Source of the DNA: Paenibacillus roseus
GTDB lineage: Bacteria > Bacillota > Bacilli > Paenibacillales > Paenibacillaceae
Direction: 5' to 3'
Length of the DNA stretch: 53,692 bases
Assembly: GCF_016424485.1 (NCBI RefSeq)
Contig: NZ_JAELUP010000022.1
Coordinates: forward strand, 1 to 53,692
Under the pieces are notes generated by a model. That model was given only the letters and a program-made list of their open reading frames with translations. It did no database searches and was not told the DNA's origin. Positions 46,423 through 53,692 of the stretch are shown here, piece by piece (the stretch's first letter is position 1; each line of letters opens with the position of its first letter). A program made the position numbers and the translations under genes.

Positions 46423-46557
46423 GGTTGATCCTCTTCTCGTGAGTTGGCTTGAAATGCGCTTCTCACCTAAGTATACCCTTTTATTTAAGAGATGACCTCC
46501 TGGCAAGAGAATTTCGTCTCCCCAGCAGTTTTGTAATTAGAAAAGGTTTATATATCT

Positions 46558-47370
46558 CTACTCGCAGGTAAACTCTAAAACTGCATCTTTAGTCTGTTGT
46601 TCAAACTCGAACCGCCCACGATTATTAGGGTCCAGAGATTCTACATGTTCCAAGTCATAGCCTTTCGCTCCGAAAGCTTCAAAAGCATTACCTTTTTCCA
46701 ATAATCCTACTGGGAATAAGGAAGCAAGCCCATCCTTACGAACAATCCAAGCCATAATTATATCTTGATATTCAAAAAAATCAGCAATATACACCCGGGC
46801 CCCGAGCCACTTTTCACCCTCAGCACCACTAGGGAAATCTTCACAAAGTACAAACCTTAAATAGACTTCGGCAGCTGCGATCATTTTGTTCTTACGGGGC
46901 GAATTTCCATAGTTTGGCTTTTGGGCCTCTTTCACAGATACAGAAAAATCTTCTACCACCTTATAATTCCCTTGTGGCCAGCCTCTTTCATCTTTAGACA
47001 CCTGTCCGTCTCCATAAACAATACCATCTTTTGTAGTCAAGATTAGCAGCCATTCGCCGATATTGGCTTTTACGTATAACTTTTTTTCTGACACATCTTC
47101 ATACTGCCGCACCTCCATACTAATGTTCTTATGGATATAAGGTTCGAAGCTTTTCTCGCTTATTGACTCATTAAGACGATCAGGTTCAGTCCACATGCGG
47201 TAATTAATGTATTCTTCTGTTGCAACTTTAACATTGTTGAGAGTAAAGCCTTCGGGAAGAGCTGTATCCTTTAGGTTTTTTTTTTCAGTATTATCACTAT
47301 TAGAGCAAGCAGAAACGAGTAAGATAATATACAATAGGAAAAAAAAACATAAAAAAAATTTTTTCTTCAT
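46558..47370 (-). CDS. Lipoprotein, candidate immunity partner of the RHS tip
   Basis: A 270-residue predicted lipoprotein: basic start, long hydrophobic core and lipobox LVSAC with the modified cysteine near residue 22. The mature domain (about 245 residues) is beta-rich and charged (KKLYVKANIGEWLLILTT, GARVYIADFFEYQDIIMAWI), without a known motif. AGGAG precedes ATG 47370 with 8-base spacing. It lies about 90 bp downstream of the RHS/hydrolase fragment on the same strand, the position where cognate immunity genes of polymorphic toxins sit; a cell-surface anchor would suit protection from a wall hydrolase. That role is inference. Confidence 0.7.
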   Translation of the reverse strand: MKKKFFLCFFFLLYIILLVSACSNSDNTEKKNLKDTALPEGFTLNNVKVATEEYINYRMWTEPDRLNESISEKSFEPYIHKNISMEVRQYEDVSEKKLYVKANIGEWLLILTTKDGIVYGDGQVSKDERGWPQGNYKVVEDFSVSVKEAQKPNYGNSPRKNKMIAAAEVYLRFVLCEDFPSGAEGEKWLGARVYIADFFEYQDIIMAWIVRKDGLASLFPVGLLEKGNAFEAFGAKGYDLEHVESLDPNNRGRFEFEQQTKDAVLEFTCE

Positions 47371-47459
47371 GTTAAACACTCCTGGTTTTAAATTAACCAA
47401 AAAGGTAATGCAGCAGGAATTGAATCACCTGCTGCACTAAACGGATATTACATAAAAAC

Positions 47460-48554
47460 TCAGTCTAGATTAAAAAATATATTGTGTCGCAGTCTCTTCT
47501 GAGCAGAATTCAAATCCGCGTGAGATGTGATGGAATCCTTTTTTGATGGATTTTGAAATGATGTTGTCGTATCAAAAACAATGACTACGTTTTTTATATT
47601 AATATAATTATTATCCATTTTGTATCTTAAACCAGTGCCTGATGGCGTCTTGTCCTGACTGTTGGTTCCTGTTAAAAAGTAGGATAGGCCCACAAAAAAT
47701 AATTGGTTCGATATTCCAGGAGCTTTAGGTATCAGACTGTTATAATCAGAAATACTGGATGTGTACGTAAATGTACAAGCTGACCATATAGCAGTATTCC
47801 ATCGGTTGGAACTCGTGTTAGGAACTCGAGCATTTTCTGTACCACCCTGTCCCCCTGTTAATGGCTCAAATGCTCCCGATTTTGTAGCGACCCCTCTAAA
47901 TGTATTGCCTCCAAATTCAGATGAATTTGCATTTTTACGATTAATAAGTACCCATGCTACAGCATATTGATCTCCTTCATTTAATACATTCTCCCCATAT
48001 AATAAACGGGCCAATAACTCAATATCTGATAGACTATTATACCAAGATGAGCTGTAAGTAAGAGGCTTGCCAAAATTAGTATCGTTCAAACTAGTAGTTT
48101 GACAGCTTTGTATTTGCATGATTAATTGATAATCAGCAAAAGGGGTGACAATAGAATCATTATTCTTTAGAACATCATTGAGTGAAGGTGGCTGCAGCTT
48201 CACAGCGCCTTTTAAAAATTCATTTCTACTTGAATCATAGTATCTGGAACCGGTATAGTACCAACCTGTTTCTTTATCATAATAAAATGAGTGTAGCCGA
48301 ATCAGATTGAGAGTTCCTATAAAAGATTCGTCTGAACTCTTATCGACCCAGTTTCCTTCATAATCTTGTCCTAAAATAGAAGAAGTCTCCCCATTACTAT
48401 TATATTCATACTTTGCAATAATAGATTGGCTATCATCTCTAATAGAAACCACATTAAGATCATGATCCTTCTCGTAGTAATAATCCGAGTTGTCTAGCGT
48501 AAATCCCGCTATTGCCTCTAAGTCATCATAAATATATGAAATATTATAGCTACC
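47460..48554 (-). pseudogene. RHS-repeat C-terminal fragment with cell-wall-hydrolase tip
   Basis: The frame contains the last RHS/YD repeats and the RHS core motif (FYYDKETGWYYTGSRYYDSSRNEFLKG) followed by a variable tip. The tip has a SleB/CwlJ-type hydrolase domain: LLARLLYGENVLNEGDQYAVAWVLINRKN, with the likely catalytic Glu in LYGE, then FRGVATKSGAFEPL. RHS similarity continues upstream of a GTG at 48452 to at least 48554 (GSYNISYIYDDLEAIAGF), but no ATG or GTG with a ribosome site starts it and the large N-terminal RHS body is missing. It is probably an orphan toxin tip left by recombination. Confidence 0.75.
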
Positions 48555-48935
48555 TCTAAGTTCAGCATCTATTTTAGCACAAAATCCAAAAATATCAATA
48601 AATACTTTTATAAGGTATTTTATTTGTTTTGGAACAATTTAATCTATTTCCTGGGATTTCATTTAAAATCGGTGCTCGGCAGAAGAGGATCGCAACGGAG
48701 TAGCAGAGGAATTAATGCTTATATTTGAATAAAAAACAGGAATTAAAAACCATATATTTAAATTCTAACATTAAATTGGAATTCGCCGTGACAGGCCTTT
48801 TGCCCGATGAATGGAGTAAGCAAACCTGATATTTTCATAGTGAAGCTGGTATGCTATTGACGAAATACACCCCTTATCCTTTTAATTAATATAGACAGCT
48901 ACTAAATTCATACGCCTAACTACAGGAGGACGTTT
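48555..48935. other. Upstream of the RHS fragment, no intact gene
   Basis: The minus-strand RHS-adjacent frame stays open leftover into about 48660 without recognisable sequence, so this is probably the breakpoint of the lost RHS gene. The last bases hold the ribosome site of the next rightward gene. Confidence 0.4.
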
Positions 48936-49439
48936 ATGATTCGAGAAGCCTATACCGAAGACTTAGCTTCCATACAGGAATTCATTCATAAGACCGTAGA
49001 TGTCATGCATGAGGAAGGAAGCGACCAATGGGACTCATCATACCCGCAAATCAGGCATTTTAAAGAGGATATTGAGCATCACTCCCTTTATGTTAAGGAG
49101 ACGGACGAGGGGGTCCAGGCTTGTATTACTGTCGACCAGAAGATGGCATCTCTATATAAGGACATAGCATGGACTCACCCGGAAGATCCTGCTATGACCT
49201 TTCATCGGCTTGCCGTAAACCCCCATGCCCGTAAAGGCGGGCTTGCTAAAGAGCTGATCCAGTTCGCAGAGAATCTTGCCGCGGCACAAGGAATCCGCTG
49301 GATTCGCATCGATACCTATTCCTTGAATTATAAGGCGCAAACACTTTTCACACGCCTGGGCTACACTAAAAAAGGGGAAATCGTCTACCCCGGCAAATCC
49401 CACCCGTTTTATTGCTATGAAAAGGATTTACAGGAATGA
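48936..49439 (+). CDS. GNAT-family N-acetyltransferase
   Basis: A 167-residue acetyl-CoA-dependent acyltransferase. The acetyl-CoA-binding motif A reads FHRLAVNPHARKGGLAKELIQFAE with the R/K-x-x-G-x-A pattern, followed by the beta-5 strand IRWIRIDTYSLNYKAQTLFTRLGY. CAGGAGG lies 8 bases before ATG 48936. Substrate unknown. It converges on the frameshifted methyltransferase. Confidence 0.85.
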   Translation: MIREAYTEDLASIQEFIHKTVDVMHEEGSDQWDSSYPQIRHFKEDIEHHSLYVKETDEGVQACITVDQKMASLYKDIAWTHPEDPAMTFHRLAVNPHARKGGLAKELIQFAENLAAAQGIRWIRIDTYSLNYKAQTLFTRLGYTKKGEIVYPGKSHPFYCYEKDLQE

Positions 49440-49457
49440 TTGATTTAGATGGCTGCT

Positions 49458-50218
49458 CTAGTATTTTATAGCCCTTGTTGCGATCGAAGTATCGATATAG
49501 CGATCCAGAGCCGTCCCGTTCTTATCCTCGTAGAATCCGGCAATGAGAAAACCGGCGTCAATTTGTCCTTGAATTTGATCGTGCAGCGTGTGACCGAACA
49601 AGATACCGTCCGATGCAACTTCTTCAAACTCCTCTTTGGAGAGGCCGGTCAGGTCAGAATAAGGAATTGAATGCCTTACAACGAATTCCCCTTGGTTCAG
49701 CGCCTTCACATCGAAAATATATTCGACCGGGTTGCCAAATCCCGACAACAGCGCTCCACCCTTTTTCAGCACTCGGTATGCTTCTCTCCATACCGGAAGG
49801 ACCGAATCTACAAAACCGTTGGACCACGGGTGGACAATGACATCAAAGCTCTCGTCTTCAAAAATAGACAAATCTCTCATATCCCCCTGTACGGTTTTGA
49901 GCTGCAGCCCGTCCCGCTTGGCAACCCATTCATCCTTTTGAAGTTGCTTAAGGCTATAATCGAATACCGTAACGTTCGCACCCGCAGCAGACAAAATAGG
50001 GCCCTGCTGTCCGCCCCCCGAAGCCAGACATAAAATTGTCTTGCCCATTAACGATTTAGGGAACCAGCTTTTGGGGACAGGCTTTTGGTTCGTAAGTACA
50101 ATGGTCCAATCCCCTTGTTTGGCGTGTTGGACGGCTTCACTGCTGACAGGTGTGGACCAGACGTCACAAGCTTCCGCTTTTCATCCCATTTCTCACGATT
50201 ATAAGATAAATAGTCGAT
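49458..50218 (-). pseudogene. Class I SAM methyltransferase, frameshifted and start-less
   Basis: The downstream frame (from 50048) encodes 196 residues with motif I TILCLASGGGQQGPILSAAG, acidic VFDYS, the second motif VQGDMRDLSIF and FDVIVHPWS. Family similarity continues upstream without a stop: KPVPKSWFPKSLMGK, AVQHAKQGDWTIVL and STPVSSEAV, back to about 50175, where a one-base change moves into another frame reading DYLSYNREKWDEK. That N-terminus follows a good AAAGGAGG, but the codon at the start position (50216-50218) is ATC. Two lesions suggest a pseudogene; a sequencing error at the frameshift is possible. Confidence 0.75.
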
Positions 50219-50471
50219 GGAGCATCCTCCTTTAGTTGAAAAGTTTCCCTGTACACATCCGCCTACTGCTTCATAATTATCGGACCATTCTTTCCACTTG
50301 TCTACTTGGCCTTACGATGTTATTGTAAAATAACTCCGCAGTACTACTATTTTCACGACAAGTTGCAGGCAGGCTGCGCAGACGATATCCACAGGGTAAA
50401 ATTGAATTTAGAGGCGTAAACCGCCAGTTGTTTTTTGGAAACACAATGTCGAATCTTAAGGGGAGTTATTC

Positions 50472-51326
50472 GTGAAACCACTCATTCCCACTCCAAAGGA
50501 AATGAAGCCGATGCAAAACCGCATCTCTCATGCCCTTCACCAATTCGTACGCTTTGGGTGGCAACAAGCGTTGTCCTGTGTATTTCCCGTCGTTATCTTC
50601 GCCTCCCTGGCACTGACACAAGTTATCTCCCTGCCATGGCTGCCCCGTTACGACTGGATGCTGATTATCTGCCTGGCCATGCAGGTGTGGATGGTGCGAT
50701 CAGGATTGGAAACACGGGATGAGCTGAAAGTAATTACTGTTTTTCACCTGATTGGCCTCGCTCTGGAATTGTTCAAGGTTCGCATGGGGTCCTGGTCGTA
50801 CCCGGGAGAAGGCTGGACGAAGATATACGGCGTCCCCCTGTATAGCGGATTTATGTATGCCAGTGTAGCCAGTTACCTTTGCCAAGCCTGGCGGCGTCTC
50901 AAAGTCGATCTTGTGTACTGGCCCTCGCTATGGCTGGTCACCCCGCTTGCTGCCGCGATCTATCTGAATTTCTTCACTCACCATTATTGGATTGATATTC
51001 GCTGGTGGCTGTCAGCTTTGGTGTTGATCGTATTTTGGCGAACATGGGTTACTTATGAGGTCGGTCGCCATCGCTACCGGATGCCGCTCGCCCTGTCCTT
51101 TGTGCTTATTGGTTTTTTTATCTGGATCGCTGAGAATATTGCCACTTTCTTTCGCGCATGGGAATATCCGAACCAGACCGATACCTGGCGACTGGTCCAT
51201 GTAAGCAAGGTCAGCTCCTGGCTTTTGCTCGTTATCGTCAGCTTTCTGATTGTCGCCACATTAAAGCAAGTCAAGGGACAACGCCCTCCAGGTATATCGG
51301 ATAAGCACCAAACGATACGACAGTAA
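50472..51326 (+). CDS. DUF817 family membrane protein (YoaT-like)
   Basis: A 284-residue integral membrane protein with about eight helices, rich in Trp (LSCVFPVVIFASLALTQVI, WLVTPLAAAIYLNFF, FVLIGFFIWIAENIATFF). The segments HLIGLALELFKVRMGSWSYP, GVPLYSGFMYASVASYL and IAENIATFFRAWEYPNQ are characteristic of DUF817. Function is unknown. The start is GTG 50472, 6 bases after AAGGGGAG. It is a single gene with its own terminator. Confidence 0.82.
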   Translation: MKPLIPTPKEMKPMQNRISHALHQFVRFGWQQALSCVFPVVIFASLALTQVISLPWLPRYDWMLIICLAMQVWMVRSGLETRDELKVITVFHLIGLALELFKVRMGSWSYPGEGWTKIYGVPLYSGFMYASVASYLCQAWRRLKVDLVYWPSLWLVTPLAAAIYLNFFTHHYWIDIRWWLSALVLIVFWRTWVTYEVGRHRYRMPLALSFVLIGFFIWIAENIATFFRAWEYPNQTDTWRLVHVSKVSSWLLLVIVSFLIVATLKQVKGQRPPGISDKHQTIRQ

Positions 51327-51329
51327 AGA

Positions 51330-51385
51330 AACAGGTCGATCCTACAACACATTTTACATGGTTGTCGGACCGACCTGTTTTGTTG
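51330..51385. terminator. Bidirectional terminator between convergent genes
   Basis: AACAGGTCGATCCTACAAC pairs with GTTGTCGGACCGACCTGTT with two mismatches (51330-51379), followed by TTGTTG on the plus strand; the minus side also has T's. It separates the DUF817 gene from the SLH gene. Confidence 0.82.
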
Positions 51386-51402
51386 CCGAAACCTTTACTG
51401 TA

Positions 51403-53692
51403 TTACTCGTTAATCAAATTCGATTTTTGCAGCAACCGCTGCATGATTGTCGCAACTTCTGCCCTCGTAATAAAGGTCTGAGGCGCTAACATATTACCGT
51501 TCTTGCCAGAGATAACTCCTGAACTCACACTATCAGCAACTCCACTCAACGCCCATTGCGAGACACTTTCGGAATCCGAGAATGATTGCAGGATAGCCGT
51601 CCCGCTTTGCCCCGCACGAGCTCCTTGCAGTCCCGTGATTGCCATTGCTTTGGATACGATCAACATAGCCTGCTCACGGGTAATCTTCTCGTTCGGACGG
51701 AAAGTACCGTCCTTAAATCCATTGATTAACTGATACTCGTGAGCTGTCTGGATTGCCTGGCTGTACCAATCCGAACTCTTCACGTCCACGAAGCTGCTCT
51801 GACTGTTCTCCAGTTTAAGACCCAGGCCGCGCACTACGATAGCTGCAAACTCTGCACGGGTAATATCCCGATCCGGGCTGAACTGTCCGTTCTTTGCTCC
51901 CTGGATAACCATCCGTGAACCCATGTTATTGATAGCCTGCTTAGCCCAGTGATTGGCTACGTCCTTGAATTCCACCGGATGCCACACGATCGTATAGGTA
52001 CTGTTGGTCAGGCTGTTGATCTTTGCAAAATATTTGCCACCCGTAAGAACAATTTTTGTCGGGACGTGGCGGACCGTTCCATCAGGCTCCACCACTACAC
52101 CTGTAGTTAAACGATTCGGAGCGACTCCTTCTGGAATCGCAATTGTCCGTTCCACATAAGCATTAAACTTCGTTACTTCCACAGTCCGGTCGCCATACAC
52201 CGCTTTTACACTAAAATTCACTGGCGGTACGGCGATTATGAGCCCATTCGCAGATGCCGCATTCTTGACCAGTTGAACCGTCTCGCTTGAAGGCGCTGCA
52301 ATTTCTATCCAGATTTTAATGTCTTTCAGTTCAATATTCGCGCCAAATTGTTTAGAAATAGCATCAATGTTGATCTGCTGGGCCGGAATCAAGTAAGAAC
52401 CCCGTCCAGTCTGAACTTCCAGCAATGCCTTTCTCTTTTCCATGCTTTTCACCATATTTCCATTCAGTTCGCCAATGATAACCTCGCTGCTCGAACTTAC
52501 CGGAATGGTGATAACAGCTCCTTCCGCTTCTGCCTCCAGACGCTGCTGAAGTTTTTCCTCATCCAGGACGATTCGCGTCACTTTTTGGCCACGCACTTCT
52601 TCGGTAATTGCTGTTCCTGCATGGATGACTTTCCCATTGACGAGAACATTTACACCCTTGTCTGCAGGTTGAGTTTCAGATGAATCGGATGATGGACTAT
52701 CATTATAATTACTGCTGCTCGGCTCGTATGGAACCACGTAGTTCGATCGCTCAGACGAGTCGCTGCTGCCCACTGCGTTTTTAGCTTTGACTGTGAACAC
52801 GTATGTGGTTCCATTCGTCAGGCCTGTGACAGTGATTGAACTTGAGTCTGCGTCTCCTGTTGCTACCAAATCCCCATTGGAATTGAACACTTCATAACCG
52901 GTAATCGCGCTTCCACCGTTGTCAGCAGGAGGTGTGAATGTGATCTTTACTGTCCCTGATCCGGAAACCGCGACCACGTTGGTCGGAATCCCCGGTACCG
53001 TTACAGGCGTAGCACTCACTACGTTAGAAGCCGGGCTATCTCCCCCTGGATTCGTAGCCTTAACCAAGAAATAGTAAGTCGTGCCGTTCGTAAGCCCGGT
53101 AACATCGTAACTGTGAACGGAATCGCTGACGGTTATGACAGGATCGCCAAACGTATCTGGAGTTACGGACTGATAAATTTTGTAACCGGTCGATCCATCT
53201 ACCAGATTCCAGGTCAGACTTACCTTCGAATTTCCGGCAACCGGCTGCTCAAGCACCGGCGCACCTGGCGCAGGAACTTGCGGAGTGGCATTGACTTCAT
53301 TGGAGGCGCTACTTTCGCCGGCCTCGTTTACTGCCTTGACCACAAAATAATAGGAAACACCATTTGTTAAATTCTCAGCCAGGTAACTATAGGTTGAGCC
53401 ATCTACAGTCGCTACAGGATCACTATATTGGCCGTGCACACTGCTCTGATAAATACGGTAACCTGCTGCAAATGGAACTTCTGTCCAACTAATTGAAACG
53501 GTTGCATCCCCCGAAACCACTGTTTGAATTTGTGGCGCTGCAGGCACTTCCAAGTTCCACTTCGCATACAGGGTTATGTCTCCTGCAGGTACGGTATCAT
53601 TTTCAAAGTTCCACGCATTCGTTAACTCTGCTTCCTTGTACCAGCCGCTAAAGTTGTAGCCTGGCTTCGATGGTTCCTGCGGTTCCGTAATC
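51403..53692 (-). CDS. SLH-anchored surface protein with fibronectin III domains (5' end outside window)
   Basis: The frame is open to the right edge of the window, so the N-terminus and start are missing. What is visible, in order, is an InlB B-type repeat at the edge (GYNFSGWYKEAELTNAWNFE), three fibronectin type III domains (e.g. VSYYFVVKAVNEAGESSASN and TTYVFTVKAKNAVGSSDSS), a Ser-rich linker, and a beta-rich domain of about 250 residues. Three C-terminal SLH domains follow (FKDVANHWAKQAINNM, FVDVKSSDWYSQAIQTAHEY, WALSGVADSVSSGVISGKNG), which attach it to the wall polymer. It resembles the giant protein at 8739-13856 in repeat content but carries SLH at the opposite end. Likely extracellular adhesin or enzyme scaffold. 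Confidence 0.85.
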   Translation of the reverse strand, partial: ITEPQEPSKPGYNFSGWYKEAELTNAWNFENDTVPAGDITLYAKWNLEVPAAPQIQTVVSGDATVSISWTEVPFAAGYRIYQSSVHGQYSDPVATVDGSTYSYLAENLTNGVSYYFVVKAVNEAGESSASNEVNATPQVPAPGAPVLEQPVAGNSKVSLTWNLVDGSTGYKIYQSVTPDTFGDPVITVSDSVHSYDVTGLTNGTTYYFLVKATNPGGDSPASNVVSATPVTVPGIPTNVVAVSGSGTVKITFTPPADNGGSAITGYEVFNSNGDLVATGDADSSSITVTGLTNGTTYVFTVKAKNAVGSSDSSERSNYVVPYEPSSSNYNDSPSSDSSETQPADKGVNVLVNGKVIHAGTAITEEVRGQKVTRIVLDEEKLQQRLEAEAEGAVITIPVSSSSEVIIGELNGNMVKSMEKRKALLEVQTGRGSYLIPAQQINIDAISKQFGANIELKDIKIWIEIAAPSSETVQLVKNAASANGLIIAVPPVNFSVKAVYGDRTVEVTKFNAYVERTIAIPEGVAPNRLTTGVVVEPDGTVRHVPTKIVLTGGKYFAKINSLTNSTYTIVWHPVEFKDVANHWAKQAINNMGSRMVIQGAKNGQFSPDRDITRAEFAAIVVRGLGLKLENSQSSFVDVKSSDWYSQAIQTAHEYQLINGFKDGTFRPNEKITREQAMLIVSKAMAITGLQGARAGQSGTAILQSFSDSESVSQWALSGVADSVSSGVISGKNGNMLAPQTFITRAEVATIMQRLLQKSNLINE

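Overview
The window looks like a chromosomal segment of a spore-forming, low-to-moderate-GC Gram-positive of the Paenibacillaceae, most likely Paenibacillus. Pointers are S-layer-homology (SLH) surface proteins with InlB-type repeats, a collagen-like protein with an N-terminal region resembling the NTTRR-F1 domain, 7TMR-DISM/LytS-type and SARP-like two-component proteins, an RHS fragment, strong AGGAGG ribosome sites and frequent TTG/GTG starts. The genus call is inference.

Layout. 1-4.5 kb: IS21-type istB remnant, an AraC regulator, then two tandem greA copies separated by a decayed IS4-like element. 4.7-13.9 kb: exported endonuclease/exonuclease/phosphatase protein, a histidine kinase/response regulator pair, and a convergent 1705-residue SLH protein. 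14.3-17 kb: D-2-hydroxyacid dehydrogenase, rlmN and a 192-bp MITE-like palindrome. 17.5-26.7 kb: a collagen-like gene cut in two by a 7,562-bp element. 26.9-30.4 kb: beta-hydroxyacid dehydrogenase, an ogt-alkA alkylation-repair pair and an aminoglycoside-phosphotransferase-like gene. 30.6-37.1 kb: HpaB-like hydroxylase, methyltransferase, a GC-rich soluble PAS-chemoreceptor, a WYL regulator divergent from a PhnB-like gene, an MFS relic and a YdeI-family gene. 37.4-46.4 kb: secreted pectate-lyase-like protein with cre-like operators, murC, an MFS exporter, small unknown genes and selO. 46.5-48.6 kb: candidate immunity lipoprotein and a truncated RHS tip with a SleB-type hydrolase domain. 48.9-53.7 kb: GNAT, a frameshifted methyltransferase, DUF817 and a second SLH surface protein cut by the window edge.

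The central result is the split collagen-like gene. Its 5' part (from 17491) runs in Gly-X-Y repeats up to GGCGACAC at 18418-18425. The same 8 bp recur at 25980-25987 in direct orientation, and there the Gly-X-Y repeat resumes in the same reading frame and in the same phase of its 12-residue period, followed by a C-terminal globular domain ending at 26699. The intervening DNA encodes a large serine recombinase whose stop codon lies about 60 bp from the left junction. Joining the two element ends gives an almost perfect 16-bp inverted repeat around the core, as expected of a serine-integrase attP. Precise excision would restore a 548-codon gene. This is the arrangement of developmentally excised elements such as skin in sigK and SPbeta in spsM of Bacillus subtilis. 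A sigma-K-like promoter motif lies upstream. The element carries a secreted peptide and a three-gene ABC transporter in very AT-rich DNA, plus a dead IS3-family copy and a possible group II intron scrap.

No tRNA, rRNA or CRISPR array was seen. All family assignments come from reading motifs by eye; no database search was run.
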